Source: Marsupella aquatica (lineage: Eukaryota; Marchantiophyta). Taken from it: a stretch of DNA of 64,000 nucleotides. The notes under the pieces are model-generated. The model was not told where the DNA came from. It did not search any database and saw nothing but the letters and a program-made list of their open reading frames with translations. The DNA is taken from NCBI GenBank assembly GCA_973895155.1, contig OZ316897.1:11904001-11968000 (forward strand), written 5' to 3'. Positions 45,072 to 58,890 of this stretch are shown one piece after another; the first letter of the stretch is position 1; the number at the start of each line of letters is the position of its first letter. A program made the position numbers and the translations under genes.

Positions 45072-48000
45072 TCAAATATTGTAAACCATGCCCACTCCAA
45101 TGAGCCGGTGGGTCGGTACGTTCAACAAGTTTACATCGGATCGGCAACATTTACTCAACACATTGTAAGCAACGTTTATCAAGAAGCGCTTGTACCACCT
45201 AGACCCTGCCTTCGCTCGTACATCTGAGTGGCTCATGACATAGACAACCCCTTTCTCCTTGGCGTCATACAAATAGGCTAATTCTTCGATAGTTCTGGCC
45301 TGGAAATTATTGGACATGGAAGTACTCTCCTGTGTGCGAGGAGAGCGCGGAGGGCTTTGGCTGAGGTTTGTCAGCTCTGTTCCACTTGAGGTTGGCATCC
45401 AATGTGGCTTGGGAGATGGAGTTTTGACTGATGATCGAGATCGTTTGATCTTGTCACCTGTCTTGTTGATGCTGCCTGATTTGATCCTCTGAGCAATCTT
45501 GCTGATGATGAGGTCATCAAAGTCTTCGCCTGCCATCGGCACTTCATTGTACCCATAGCGGATCACAGCTTGATAGACGCCCCTCACTGCCAACGTTCTT
45601 AGGAAAACTCTTTCCTCAGGGAGAACACTCGTCACAGGCGCATACTTGATGCATACAAAGACCAGGATTCGGTGTAAAGCAGGAAGATTCTTGATGAAAT
45701 GGGAAAAGATCGGTGGGATACCTTTGTGTGAAGTAGTGTAGAAGAACCCTATGCCTGGTACTCGACTCAAGCGAGTATCATCAACCGCGTCAGCAATAAC
45801 TTCCTCTAAGTGATCCATGCCCACCATATTTTTAAGGTCGAATTTGTGTATCTCTAGTGTGCCATACTGCCACACACACATGATGGACAGAATCGCAGCT
45901 GCAATAACTAGTGGGACCCATCCTCCAAATGTTATCTTGTACAAGACAGAGCTCAGGTACAGACCTTCTATGCTTCCAAAGACGCAAAGGAACAAGAGCG
46001 CTATCGGCAGGTTGTATTCCCAAACCACTATAATGACGAGCGTTGTGAGGCAGGTTGTTATGAACATCACGGACACAACTGCGATTCCTGCACACGTGAA
46101 ACAAATCCAGAAGGTACGCTTTGTCAAACAGTGCAGTACATGCAGTTGTGACAGGGTAGTAAGGGTGTGAGAACGGGTAGGTTGGTTAGATCTTTTCAAT
46201 TTTAACGAGAATTGTAAGTTAACGGCGAGGCTTGAGTCACTCATAGTTGGCTATAACTAAATCATGAATCATGCAGATGTTGCTTCCGTGTGCTATTTGA
46301 TGATTTGTCTTTCCTTTCTCGCCATGGCTTATTGTTCATGCTCACCGCTATAAAGATGAAGCGATTGACAGTGAACTACTGGGCGAGTACTGAAGCCAAA
46401 GATGTGCGTCTCCAAAAAACAAAATTAGAATACATCTACTTCAGTCCAGGAATCCATTTCCAGTAGGAAGTTAAATGTCCACTGTAGGGGAAGAGCGTAC
46501 CGTACGCATTTCCAATGGATGTTGTTTTTTTGAAGCCAAGTACTATGGCAACGGCCGCAATCATGAGTGTATAATTGACTGTTGGAATGAAGATCTGCCC
46601 CTTGTGCGTCTTAGAGGTGTGAACCACTTCCACTCTAGGGAAACAACCAAGATTTAGAGCTTGATTGATCACAGAAAAGGATCCCGATATCATCGCCTGG
46701 CTGGCAACAATAGTGGCTAGAGTGGCAACCACAAGCATTGGCCAAAACATTGGCTTCGGCGTGGACATAAAGAAGGCGTTCGCAACGTTCTCCGGATGAA
46801 CTGTCAAATATGCGGCTTGTCCAAAGTACGCCAGCACAAGGCTCGGGTAAACGACCCCTGCAAAAGCAATCTGCATATCAATGACAATGATCTCAGAAGG
46901 GTAAATAGTAATGAATGAAAATAATCTTTTTGTCAAGGCACACACACAGTCGGCCACTTTGCTTCAGCCACATGGATACTAAGTGAGCCTGATCTTGTGG
47001 GCGGTAGTGTGATCATATTAGCTTCTAACCTGAATGGACCGCGCGTTGAAGTGACCCAAATCTGCAAACATGGCCTCGGTGCCTGCAGCTTGGACAATCG
47101 TGTTGCATTTTGTTAAGTGAGACCTGTATTCTATTTCAATCGAAGCTGTGATCTTGAGGGACATCATCTTCTGGAAGACATCTTATTGACTCCGTACACG
47201 GCTTGAACTTCTTTAGCTTTGGGCAGTTTCAATGAAATTCTTGAAACTTGAAACAAATGAACCTGACTTGTCTATTTGGAGATTCAAAATGTGGACCTGT
47301 AATGCAGAGTACAATTCCCCCGAGCATAATCCATCCCTTCTTTTTGTTGCGAACTAGAAAGAGAATTCCATAATGGGGTGAACAGGCTTCAAATATACTT
47401 GGTCTATACGCGGCGATGTTGTAAATTCCAATTCCAGCAATGAGACCGAGCCACACCACGATCACAGGTGCGAATAGGAAACTAACTTTACCCGTACCAA
47501 ATCTTTGGAGAGTAAATAGTGCAATCAGTATTGAGCAAGTAATCAACAGCACTGTATCTGCATCAACCAAATTTGTCACATGTTGAGAAGAGTGATTTCA
47601 CCAGAACTAATTGAGCTTCGGATGAACATTAGCATAGAATAGCTCCCCACCCTAACAAGTAAATTTCCAGATTATAAACGCCTAGGGATAGTTGAATGAC
47701 TGAACACGGAAGAGAGTCGGTGAGGACAAGTGAAATGAAAAAGCATTTGGATTCCCAATTCTTGAGGGCACTAAGGATACAAAGTTTGTGACTCGTGAGG
47801 ATGAGGCACTCGACGCAGTCAACAAAGTAAGGCCCATACCAGGGCTGCCTCTCTGGATCACTCTAATACTGTTATCGCTACTGTTATACAAGCATGGTCC
47901 CAGGTTTGTTAGTAGGAATGCGGTTGTGTTTCATGAAGCCCTAGTTCTGTTCAAAGCAATTCTTGAACATGAACTGTTCAAATCTAAGACTCAGCTCTTG

Positions 48001-50357
48001 CCCATTTATTTAACAGCTCTTCTCTTGGTATTTCGCCTAAGCCAGTTCGATGGATGAGAGAATGCAATTAATTTAGACCTTACGTTGTCTATCTGTCCCA
48101 AAACCGAGGAGCTAATTCCTGATTGCTTCCAACATGCATCCTCATCATAGGAGACGGTCCAAAGTATACCTCCTGCCAATCTGGATGTAAGAAAAAATAT
48201 GACTTTCAAGAGACCATTGGCGTTTTTCACGAGTATCCAATGTTACTGTGAACGAGGACTAGGGAACAGGATAGGAGCTGTAGACCTTCCGAAAAGACGG
48301 GAGAAACACATATTTTGAGTAGACCAGAGAGAGCTGAGAGCTTACTCGTTTTCAGATGGGTTGCGACCACTTGAATGCCCTCAACTGCTGACAAAACTGC
48401 AACGCAACAGCTGCTGCTTTAACTTCCAAAGCCAAGGATGCTCAAAGCTGTCAAAAGACACTTTTAAGGGTCTCATGCATACATCCGACAGTGCTTTCTT
48501 GAAGTCACCCTATTCCCAGCGGTGTGGGGGTTGTACAGGTAGGTCATCAAGAAAGTAAACATTCAACAGCAACACTTCTCTCCAGCCAACCAAACAACAC
48601 TGGGGGGTCCTCAATTCGCTCCTCTATACGAGTGTAAACCAGGCCAGGACCAGCATGGTCGAGTAATGACAGAAACGCTCATTCATCTTTGACGGTGGAA
48701 ATCTATGTATTTATCACTGCGCTACCCCTTCAGATATAGATCACTCAATGGTGATTCAGGTCCTGGCAACTGTTTCTCAAACCAAACCCTTGAACAATGC
48801 TTTGTTGACAATCAATCATGCCATGGTCCTGAACTTTTACCGTGAAAATCTACCTGAAATGGCAGGTGTCAGGATACCATCTCCTATTACCATACAGCTG
48901 CCAGCCATGACCAACACCAGCAGCAATTTTTTAATTGCCGGAGAACCTTCGAGGGCTGCCTTGCACCTTGCAACGAAAAGAATCGGTTTTACATTTGTTT
49001 GACTTTGAATTCTTTTGTAGTTCTTCAGCCTTGTATCCGACTGGTGCTGAGAAATAAGCAGACTTATCTTCACATGACGGCACAGCAATGTGTATATTGA
49101 GGAAGTACCTCCTGCAAGTCTATTGAATTGGCTAGTTAGATCCCTTTTACTCGTTTTTAGTACCTCACAATTTGGACTCAACCTACAAGTGTCACACTAC
49201 CTGGGAAAATTCTCTTTCTAGTAGCTGAAAAAGTCCTCGGCCTGTAACGACCGCAAATTCTGGATTGCTGGATGTCTGTTACTACTCTTCCTTGACAATC
49301 TTTTCTCCTCACGTGATGCAGCAGCAGCTTTAAATAAATGAGCACACCAAAGACTGCAAAACTCTTACGGTGGCTGAGTTCCATGTATGCGTGTACTCTC
49401 TAAATCTTGTGATCGACAAGTAAACAAACAGGTTGGAATTGAGATTACCTTCTCCGTTGTCGTCAGCATTCATGACAATTAACACATATTTCACGACAGC
49501 AACCATAGTAATGGTCCAAAATATCAGTGACAAAGACCCCACCACATCACGTTTATCTGTAGGGGGAGTGAGAAAAGTCGACGAGAAAACATAGAGAGGG
49601 GATGTTCCCATGTCGCCATAGATCACTCCCAAACTCGAATATGATGCTTTCAGAAGCTCCACAAATGTCAGCGGAGCCTGTACTCATCCCAAACCCCAAA
49701 CCCCCATCAAGGTGCGTCAGTCCAATTCAATTTACTGGGGAATGCACTCCCTGTTCGGCCCAACTAAGCACCCATCATGCTTCTCAATTGGCAGTATCAC
49801 GTTTTACGCTGCCCAAATCAATCACCCAAGTCTTGAGCGTTCGGCCAGATGGACTTACCCACATGGGGCAACCTATGGGATTTCTGAATTTTGGCCAATT
49901 GCCTTGGATCAAAGGAAACAAGGAACGAAAACATTTGCGAAAGCCTGTTTGTAACCAACCTTCTCAGAGTGCATGTGAGAGAAATCGACGGTCCTAATTA
50001 GAGCTTTTTCAGATGAACATACTCGTCGGGAACAACCTTCGACAATTCTGAGCATTGTTGTCAAGAATTCTACAACGATCAAACGAAAGGAGGGAAGAAA
50101 CAAAAAAGGAACTCATGATTGTAACCAACCTTCTCAATCGTCTCGATAGAACCATCAAACTCGGACATGTCAGAAGTTGTTTCCTCCCCAGCTTTGAGCG
50201 ATCTTCTACCAAGGTTTTTGCTCCTTGGTGACAGAGATTTGGATGAAAGGGACCTCCTTGGTGAACTTATTGTGGGTGACATGTATCTGGGGGACGTGGA
50301 TCTTGCTGACATGTTCACGGGTGAAACACAACGAGAAATTCGCCGTGGTGATTCCAT
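45072..50357 (-). CDS. HAK/KUP/KT-type potassium transporter, eight exons
   Basis: All exons join in frame with GT/AG borders: 50357-50130, 49677-49449, 49111-48854, 48396-48346, 47557-47297, 47082-47030, 46870-46501 and 46087-45072 (2466 nt, 821 aa). The encoded K+/H+ symporter family acts at the plasma membrane or tonoplast for K+ uptake and homeostasis. Signatures: ASYSSLGVIYGDMGTSPLYV at about residues 86-105, VMNADDNGEGG, CMVIGDGILTPAISVLSAVE at about 226-245, LQRFGTGKVSFLFAPVIVVW, GTEAMFADLGHFNARSIQIA at about 343-362, VVYPSLVLAYFGQAAYL, SQAMISGSFSVINQALNLGC, and a long cytosolic C-terminus with KGVVYVMSHSDVRAK ending VGMVYNI. The N-terminus is rich in SPR/SLS repeats. Length fits the family (750-850). 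No lesion is seen. A duplicated donor in intron 1 may serve a second first exon. Confidence 0.95.
49959..49975 (-). promoter_or_regulatory. possible alternative first exon (MHSEK) of the potassium transporter
   Basis: Inside intron 1 the sequence ATG CAC TCT GAG AAG|GTTGGTTAC repeats 18 nt, TGAGAAGGTTGGTTACAA, identical to the exon-1 donor at about 50120-50137. Splicing from this donor to exon 2 keeps phase 0 and would give a protein starting MHSEK directly before APLTFVELL. That removes the Ser/Arg-rich N-terminal extension. This is seen in sequence only; use of the exon is inference. Confidence 0.4.
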
Positions 50358-53300
50358 TGTTTATATTGTAGGTCAGATCCAAACGCACGCTCTAACCTTG
50401 CTTGTGTGTTGATCATATCTCAGCATCATACTGGCTTCACTTGGAGTCGCATTTTGTGAACAGTTGAGGTAGAGTGCGAAGGTCATGCTTAGGAAACGTT
50501 CCCAAAAGAACTTAAAGCAATCTGAAGAGACAAATCATATCTTGCAAAGACTGTTTGCCTTTCTACCCCTACGACAAATATTCCCGCAAATATTATTAAC
50601 ATCCGCTTCCTCGTTTCGCTGCCAGAGGTTGTCGATCGGCAGAAGAGATAGATTTCCTCATTTTGGTAATAATCCGTATCCAACAATTTTTTTACAATAA
50701 TATACGACAATCCAATCCTCAGTCTGGAGAAGAGTAAGATATGATTCTGATCATGCATTCTGCAAATTGATTTCTCGGGTATTGAACCTCTCACAATGCC
50801 TCATTTCTGCCATGAACGTCCGAAAGCAAAATAAATGATTCTGTAGACCTCCGTTGGATGTAAACCTATATACGTGGTCAATGCATCATCCCTAACCTAG
50901 AGGTGGGATACTCTAAAATTCACTGCCCTATATGGTCCTAGGGTCGATATAAATCCTCGTCTTCATCATGGAATGTCATTACCGCAACCCATTTGGTGGC
51001 GTAAGAAGAAATAGTGCGCCTCTCGCACGCTTTTCTGGGGATTGACTATCATTCTAGCATGATCAATTCATTTCTAGCTCTGCTACATATGGACCGATCA
51101 TCAAGGCAAGCAGAGCAACCACTTGGGCCATCAAAGCAAAAACCTTTCTCTACAACATCAAGAAAGAAGAAAGAGAGGAGTAGGGACCAAGTTTATAGGC
51201 GCAGCTCACTTTGGAATAGTGCAGAGTCTCATCACTTAAAATTTTGCTGGGAAGTGCTCCAATTCTTCCCAAACAACTTCCTATCGAGCCAACATCAGTG
51301 ATTCTCATCCCCGGCCCAATTCTTCAAGCTTTGCACAGTCCTTGAGAAAATATGCCAGAATACTAATTCTTAGCCCCCAATTCTGCAAGCTTACACCTAT
51401 ACGGAGGAGGGTGCCCTAAGGGCAAACCCAACCTCAAACCTCGAGAGTAAAATCGGTTCTTAAACTTCCGTTTCCTCATTTTCACATCTCGGACATTCTA
51501 AAAATTGGATCACAGAACTCTTATACAAGAATACGGTGTAGATGCCCCAGAACATACATACGATAACTTCTATACACGACAAATACCAGGTCCGTGACAA
51601 CACTTTTGTCAATAGACGATACAATGAATCTTTCTCGCCCTCCTTTCTGCTTCTTGCTAGGTTCTTCACTCTTTCTCAGGCTGTCTTTTATTCAGTTCTG
51701 ACCCTTATTTTTCCTATTACTATCACAGGCGCCGCAATACATGTTGAACGCGAGACGGTTTGCAAAGAGAGGCACTGATAGGTCTTGGACGTGAGGCAAT
51801 TCGTTATGCTTACGCTAGAGGCGTTCCTGACTATAAAAAATATCTGCTGTCATAGCTGAGAATACTGCTCTCCTGTGTGTACAGTAACAGCCTATCACCA
51901 GGGACATTGGCATCATGAAAAGGCTTTAGGGTGCTTGAAACCTGGCTCAAAAATTTTCTTATTTTTCGAATGTTTGGTAGCTTAAAACCTGCCCATAGCA
52001 TTCACACCCGAGCATTATATCGGATAACTGCACTGCAAAGTACAATGAAAAGGTCCGGGGAGAGCCTTAAGAAGGTAGGATGGTCGTAATATTCCCACCT
52101 TAACATGCCCTATATGATGAGTTACAAGTTGACAAATTCGGATCTGATAGTACAAGAGGGCTGTTTTCCTTTATAAAATATGACCTTAGGGGCGGTCCTA
52201 GTAGGTGGGTCCCTTCGATTTTTCGTCGTCCTAGGAGGAAGGACACGACGCCAGCAATTCCTTGATCGGGAAGGAACGAATCGGATGAATCTCTTTACAC
52301 CGAAATTATCTGAAAATCCATGTGGAGACGAAGTTGAGTTGGATGCAGCGATAGCACCTAACTAGGAAGGGGGGCACTTTCGTCCTTGCGTGGAGAATCT
52401 ATGTTCACGTGTAGAGGCTCAATTTGTTTTGAATTGCCAAGTAAGAGAATCCAGGATCCCTTTGAGTAGAGTTGTTGTTTTCTCAAATTCGTTATTTTTT
52501 TCCATTATGTTTCGGTTCCCTTCGAGAGCACATTGAATCATCCCTATCACTCATACATTGTGGAGCATTGGGTATTGCCATGTAAAAAGGACTGAACCCT
52601 CCTGACTCCAACGACTGCCAGTAAGGTAAACAAGAGGCGGGAAAAGCTTTCACAACAACAGGAGGACTGTACAGCTTCGAGACAACTCCTTAGTAAGAGT
52701 AAACGAATTGTCCGTGTTGGCATTGAACATAAATTAATGGACTGATAAATTTAGAATCAGAAGAGATAGTGCACCCTACCCAAAGGCGGTTTTTGAGACT
52801 TGGAGGGTAGGTCAATTATCACCTTCTAAACAAAAATGATGCAGCTAAGAAAACATGGTGATGAGGTCTGCAGCGAGTTCAAAGGAACTTGCACAAACTA
52901 TTATCAATTGATTGAATATAGACCGGCTCCTTCCGAGGATAGGTCTCTATGCACTTGTATGGCGAAAATGAAGTGAATTTCTCCTTCTGCTCTTGTAATG
53001 CAGGACATAAAAGTTAAATTTTACAAACCCATTTGAAAGGGTTGCGATGATGAAAAACTCTGCCATGGCGAACTTGGAAAGACTGAGTCGCACTAGCATC
53101 TCATCATAATGCCACAGAAGCTCTCACGTCTTCATGTAGTAAGATATCACTCCTTACTGATCCAACAATGTCGAACAAGCTCCACCGAGTTGATCTCTTG
53201 GGTAAATTTCTGCTTAGAACTCCGACAGCCATGAAAAGGAACTGAAGTAGGTTACTGAGAGAACATAGTTCTTTATCATGTGACTTTGGGAGCCTTTTCT

Positions 53301-53501
53301 AGTATTTTGATGCACGATCCTTTTCCCGGAAACCCTTGGCGACGCAGGCATCTCCTCGAGACCAAAACTCATTACTGATGACGGGTCTTTCCAAGCAATG
53401 TGTGAGCGCAAAATAAAGGTTTCAATATGGGAGACTCAAGACAAAAGAGCTGATGTACAGTTTACGGAATTGTCAACTATCTCTTGTCACCCCCGCAGTG
53501 C
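50358..53501. other. intergenic between the two transporters
   Basis: The left part is the potassium transporter 5' flank. The right part (about 53200-53501) is the expected 3' UTR of the PHT4 gene. No further gene, RNA or long repeat was recognised. Confidence 0.45.
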
Positions 53502-56500
53502 TTAATCAAACAGCTGCTCTCCGGTTGAAAATACGTTCCAAACAACTGTTCCAAAGAGATACAGACCGACTGCAACCTTAAACACATCATCCCATGAACC
53601 TGCAAAAGTAGGCACCCAAAACTTCGTGAGAAACCGGATAGAAGAAATTGACCAAGTTTGTAACTGTAACAGCAAGATCGGACGATGACAAGAAGCTGCG
53701 AGAGCTAACCATGTTGAAGAATGTAACCAGTTGCAGCTGTACCAAAGACTCCAGCCAGCACACCTGCTGTGTTGGAAAGACCCAGCAGAATACCCTGCAC
53801 AATCACAAAACAGCACCAATTTTATAGAGGGTAAGAGGCTGTTGAATACAACCATAGTCCAGAGAAAACTCGTCACCTACGACTCACAGCAACAACAGTA
53901 GATGGATTGAGAAAAACGCAAAAAGCACGTAAGATAGGATACCCACTTTCAACGCACCCTGACTCTGACCCTGACTTCTAAAGACCAGCTCTAAAATCAC
54001 CTAATCTTTTCTATCCAGGATTCAATTAGTGCAAAGCACTCACTGAATAACGAGGACCAATGTCCTGATGATTGGAGTAGAGCCCCGCTTGAGAAAAGGC
54101 ATCGGTTCCCTGTTAGAGATACCAGAAAGTGGTAAGGGTCAGCATGACCACAATGCATAACATACACCATGGAGCCTTGAAAGGAACCCAGCAGAAGAAG
54201 AGGAACAACCATTTGGTTGAGTTCACAAACCTGGGATGCCATCATACAAAGTACAGCCATTGGAGGTGAAGTGATATGGCTGAGCTGTGTAAGGAAAAAT
54301 GCGGGTCCCAAAAATCCGATGCTTTGCATAACCTGCCCAGAAACGTAAAATGTCAAAAACTCTATCATTCTATTCTCTAGCAGTACCTGTCGGGTCTTCT
54401 GCATTAGCATTACTCCAGCAAAAGGCAATGGAAGATAATTATGAGTCCCATAAAACTAGTTCCACAATCTTTTTAACGAAGCATTCTTTTCGAGAGGGAG
54501 ATTCATGTTCCTGTAAGCTTCTGACAGGTTTAAGTGACAAAGAATATATAATGTTCTTTGAATCACTCATAATATAGACCAGCTATCTCTAGAAAATTGG
54601 CAATAAAATACGGGCTTCGTTACAGTACGGACCTTGCGAACAATTGTCACTGAGTAACCTTTGCTCACTAAAGTATCAGCAATCCACCCCCCTATATTTG
54701 CTGATACTGCCATCGTTAACCACGGAAGCACTGAAAACAGCCCTGATTCCATGAGGTTGAAACCCAACACCTGCAGCAAGCCAAAGCAAGTTAGATATCG
54801 AGACAATGAGAGAACAACACTTGTTAATCAAACTGACTGACTGACAAGGTCGTGCAAATTGCTAAAGCCAGCTACTGAATTACAAATTAACTCACATGTT
54901 GACGGTAAATCTCGTAGTAACATTTAGAACATTTGAAAACTTCATGGCTTACATCATTATGACAGAATCCTACCTGATTGTAGTATGTGGGCATCCATGT
55001 CAGCAGGATGAAGGTACCCCAGTTATGACAGAAGTGGCAAATAATCAATGCCCAGACCGGTGCTTTTGAAAGGATGAGACCCCAAGGAATTCTTTTAATA
55101 GGCTCTTTTGGCTTGTTGGTTCTCAGAATAAGACTTCTCTCTTCATCGCTTAGTGTCGGGTCCTCCCCTGGCGTGCTGTAGGCCTGAAAACAGTCACAGA
55201 TTCCAAAACACAAGGATGTCTTATGAACATAGTACCCAACTAATCCTTACTCGACCCAGCCCCTTCCCTGCTTCCTGTGCATGGCTGAAATGGTAGACTT
55301 CAATTACCTTTCCTTGGCAATAAAGACAAAGTCCAAGAGACCAGTAGTTATTGAGAAAAACGAATTGCTGGTAATTGACTGTTACTGTTGTTTTTGTGTT
55401 TCATGTGATTTAGGCCCGAACTCTACAGAAAGTCATGAGAAATGTTATTTGTTCAACAGCAGACTATGATTGCAACATACAAGATCAACATGAAATAACA
55501 ACTTACATATTGCTGCCACAGAGCAAACCAAATTGCACCAATAGATCCGAAGACGAAGAACACGGACGGCCAACCATATCTTTGAATAAGAGATGGAGAG
55601 CAAGCTAATCCTGTTACAGAACCCAGATACATTCCGCTATAGACGAAGGCCAACGATCGGCTTCTCTCTTCAACAGGAATCCACCTAGAGAGTAAATTGT
55701 TCATAGCTGGCATTGCCACTCCCTGCACAGAATTGAGGAATATAACTCTCCACACTGTGTAAGTTGTTTCAAAGAATCGCGGAGCCTTCCCCTAGTCTGA
55801 TAATCATCCTCGAAACGAACCCTATAGTCAATAGGGCGTGAATCAAAATGCCAACCACTCAATAGTCTTTCACAGAATTTTCCCATGTTCTTTCTGAAAC
55901 TGACGAGACACTGGCAGATGTCGTGAAGGATCATGATAAAATACCTCTCCAACACCCATACAAGCTCGTACGAAAAATAAGGCGGGCAGCCCAATCTTGG
56001 CAGCGATTGGAGTGGCGATTGTTGCCAAAGACCACCAAATCACACCAAACCCCAATACCTGCTTACCCCCAATGCTATCCGCCCATATTCCACCAGCAAT
56101 CTACAACAATCAAGAGTCCGTCAATACTGCATGATGTCTACTTGCATATAAGGTCATTGGAACTCCATAGATTAATCGACACGAGGAAGGTTTTCCGTTC
56201 ACTGGCTAAAGGACTGAAGGACTGAAGGAGTGCAACGATTTAATTGACAGTGTAAGAACTGAACATCTGTATAGCCTAGCAAAACACCTACATCATATAC
56301 AATCTCTACTTCGGCGGAAAATTACGATTCAAAATACAAAATCTCCGCTTCACTATCTGGCTAGTAAGGATTATAGTCAATTTATCGAAACTATTCATCT
56401 GGCTCGCTAATGAAAATAATCAATTATCGGACGAAATAATGCATTCAATTTGCAGAGACTCTCAAAGTTCACCAAATAGCACGAGGACTCGTAAAATAAT

Positions 56501-57787
56501 CTTTGCCAACACTTGAATGTTATCGAAGGTGCCCAACTACAGTGTTGACCATTCAGTAGTCACTGAACTAGTCAGCTGAGTATATTCGTCCCATTCTTCT
56601 GAATTCAATTGTGATTGCTAACCAATTCATATAACCCCCATCATCTGGCTTTCGATTCTGTGCACTCTTCTGGACACTTTCTGGCGCAAGTTTGTAGTAA
56701 ATTCCTTGTTTCATGTTTCCCTTAATATCCGTATCCATGGCCTTTCCATACCAACATCAGCAGACCAGGCCAACGGTGTGACTCTTTTCAATACAATTGG
56801 CAGGAAACAGCGAAAAGGGAAACAACAGAGTACCTGTGTCAAGAGATAGCCCCAGAAAAAAGACGATTGCACGAGGCCCACGGTAGTCGGACTCCAATGA
56901 TATTCGGAAGCCATTGGCATAATTGCAATACTCATGTTCACGCGGTCCATGTTGCAAAGAAGAAACGCGAAAAAGCAAAGAATAACAATTGTCCAACGCT
57001 TGGGGATCCAGTCGAACCACGATGTTGAAGGTGAGGGTGATGATGATGATGATGATGATGATGTTGGTACTGGGGCTGGCGATGGCGATGGCATGGATTC
57101 TACCTCTACCGCTTCATCACTGCCACTAAACGGTGCTGCTGATCTCTCACTGGAAGCATCGGGCATCCTAGCAGGTAGGAAATCGGTCAGCTCCAAATCC
57201 TCTCCTCCCAGTGGTCCATCCCCAGCATCATCCAACCCCACATTGTCCAGCTTAAAATCTCCGACGTCCCAACTGTCGGAGTAAGGTTGCTGTTGACCTC
57301 TGCCTGTCCCCGACGGTGGCACCAGTTCAGCCCGTCCACTGCTGTAAGAGCCTCCCCTTCGGAATTCAGGAAAATGAATTTGTTTGCTGAATCTATTGGC
57401 GGCAGTAGCAGAAGCAACCCTTCTCCTTTTTCTCACTTGACTGTTGATACCGTGAAGACAATGCCATAACAATCCCTCAAATGCCTCACTGCCGTGTAAA
57501 TTTGGGCCACTGCTGCCACCAAGTAGACCAGTGCTAGAGCTGCAAAACTGGGAGGAAGCAATCCGCTCAGACAAGCCACCCGCGTGTGTAATGGCGAGCC
57601 TGGCACTGCTCCCGTTTAGGACATGCTGGGAGGAGGACATACTCAGCTTCATTGCTCTCTTCTCCCATACTCTCAACCGAATGCTGGTGCAGCAAGACGA
57701 TTGGGGTCCGAGAGGGTTCCTCAGGCGATAGGACAGCTCCACTGCCGCGTACTCTGCTCGAGCATTGCTGCTCCTCACCAAGGCCAT
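53502..57787 (-). CDS. PHT4;4: plastid anion transporter, PHT4;4/ANTR2 type, nine exons
   Basis: Exons 57787-56834, 56100-55945, 55722-55507, 55183-54974, 54770-54633, 54332-54231, 54109-54044, 53794-53710 and 53599-53502 join in frame with GT/AG borders (2025 nt, 674 aa). It is a major-facilitator SLC17-type carrier. The Arabidopsis counterpart by sequence recall, PHT4;4, moves ascorbate and/or phosphate across the chloroplast envelope. Seen: basic Ser-rich N-terminus fitting a transit peptide; WIPKRWTIVILCFFAFLLCN; MDRVNMSIAI; WSPTTVGLVQSSFFWGYLLT; GVGEGVAMPAMNNLLSRWIP across exons 2/3; SHFCHNWGTF-like CHFCHNWGTFILLTWMPTYY; SIGFLGPAFFLTQLSH; AGLYSNHQDIGPRYS; GLSNTAGVLAGVFGTAATGY; end FSTGEQLFD. 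The pre-membrane region of about 260 residues is clearly longer than I expect for the family (about 110-130) and holds a poly-Ser tract. No damage seen. Confidence 0.93.
57037..57063. repeat. (GAT)9 microsatellite inside PHT4 exon 1
   Basis: Nine GAT/ATG-phase trinucleotides on the plus strand read as a run of about nine serines on the coding minus strand, in the extended N-terminal region of the transporter. The in-frame trinucleotide repeat can change length without breaking the gene. Confidence 0.9.
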
Positions 57788-58890
57788 TTCTCTCCTTCCA
57801 CCTCCTAAATCTGAAAGACCCAGATACGAAGCAAATGGTCAGACTCTAAACTGAAAATATGTGCAAATAGCTGCTCGAATGGATAAGAGGAGACATGTTG
57901 TGGAAGAAAGGCTGCATTGGCATTAACATCCATTGGCCTCAAACAGGGGCGTCCGTCAACACAATGGGCCTAAATGCCAAAGTGCTGCGCAGAGAACAGC
58001 GGAATTTGGACGGGGACGCTGTGGACATGGGCCACACTTGAATATTCCTGCCGTTGCCATAGATAGATTGATTCGGCCAGAGTGGAATCTCCAGCAATCA
58101 GACACAAAACAAAAGAGAAAGGGGGGCAGCGTCTGCGATGGATGGTAGACGTCGGAGAAATCTTTTCTCAGTATTCCCTTCTAGCAGAAGATTGGGCATG
58201 ACAACTACTAAAACGTGCCTACACTCCCATTCACTCACGTCGAGGCCAGTGTAGAAGATGAGCAGGTTCTCAGTCAGGTGAGTCGAAGTCATCCACAAAA
58301 TGACCACAGACAGGACAGGGAAGAATCGTTGGGAGGAATCATTCCAACCCGCCCTGCCACTTCCGTTACCAGTTCAATTCCATTCTATGGCAATCCCATC
58401 TTTTCCCAGTGCAAAGGAGAACTCATTTTCACGCGAAACATAGGGAGACACGGACGAAAGAGAGGAGAGCAACTCGCCGTTGAAATTACAAGGACTCGGG
58501 CAATGTGAGGCAGAAATTTGAATTCCACCTCCATTCCAGTGGGGTCTCGAGACAGTGACAGAGAGACTATTGATTGCGCCCACATTCCGATCCATTTACC
58601 ACGGGAGAGCATAATACCTGCTATGGGAGCAACGGAGGCGAGAAGAGCAACACTCGCCATAGATATTATCGACACTGTCAAACAGTACAACTCCGGGAAG
58701 TATTTATCTACTTCCTCCTCCCAGATCCCTCCGGCCAGCCAGCCTTGGCACGTCCGCCCAGATGCCTGGAGATGAGCAAGTCAACACACTACTGTCCTCG
58801 CCCAATCACACAAGTCCAGAGCAGCTGCACCCCAACTCACAGCTGCCAATTACTGCCACCAAACCCCTCTTCCTCGCGTCTATTCCTCAG
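57788..58890. promoter_or_regulatory. 5' flank of PHT4 gene
   Basis: Relatively GC-rich, with no stop-free frame of coding character. It should contain the leader and core promoter of the leftward PHT4 gene. No TATA box was identified with confidence on the minus strand. Confidence 0.4.
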
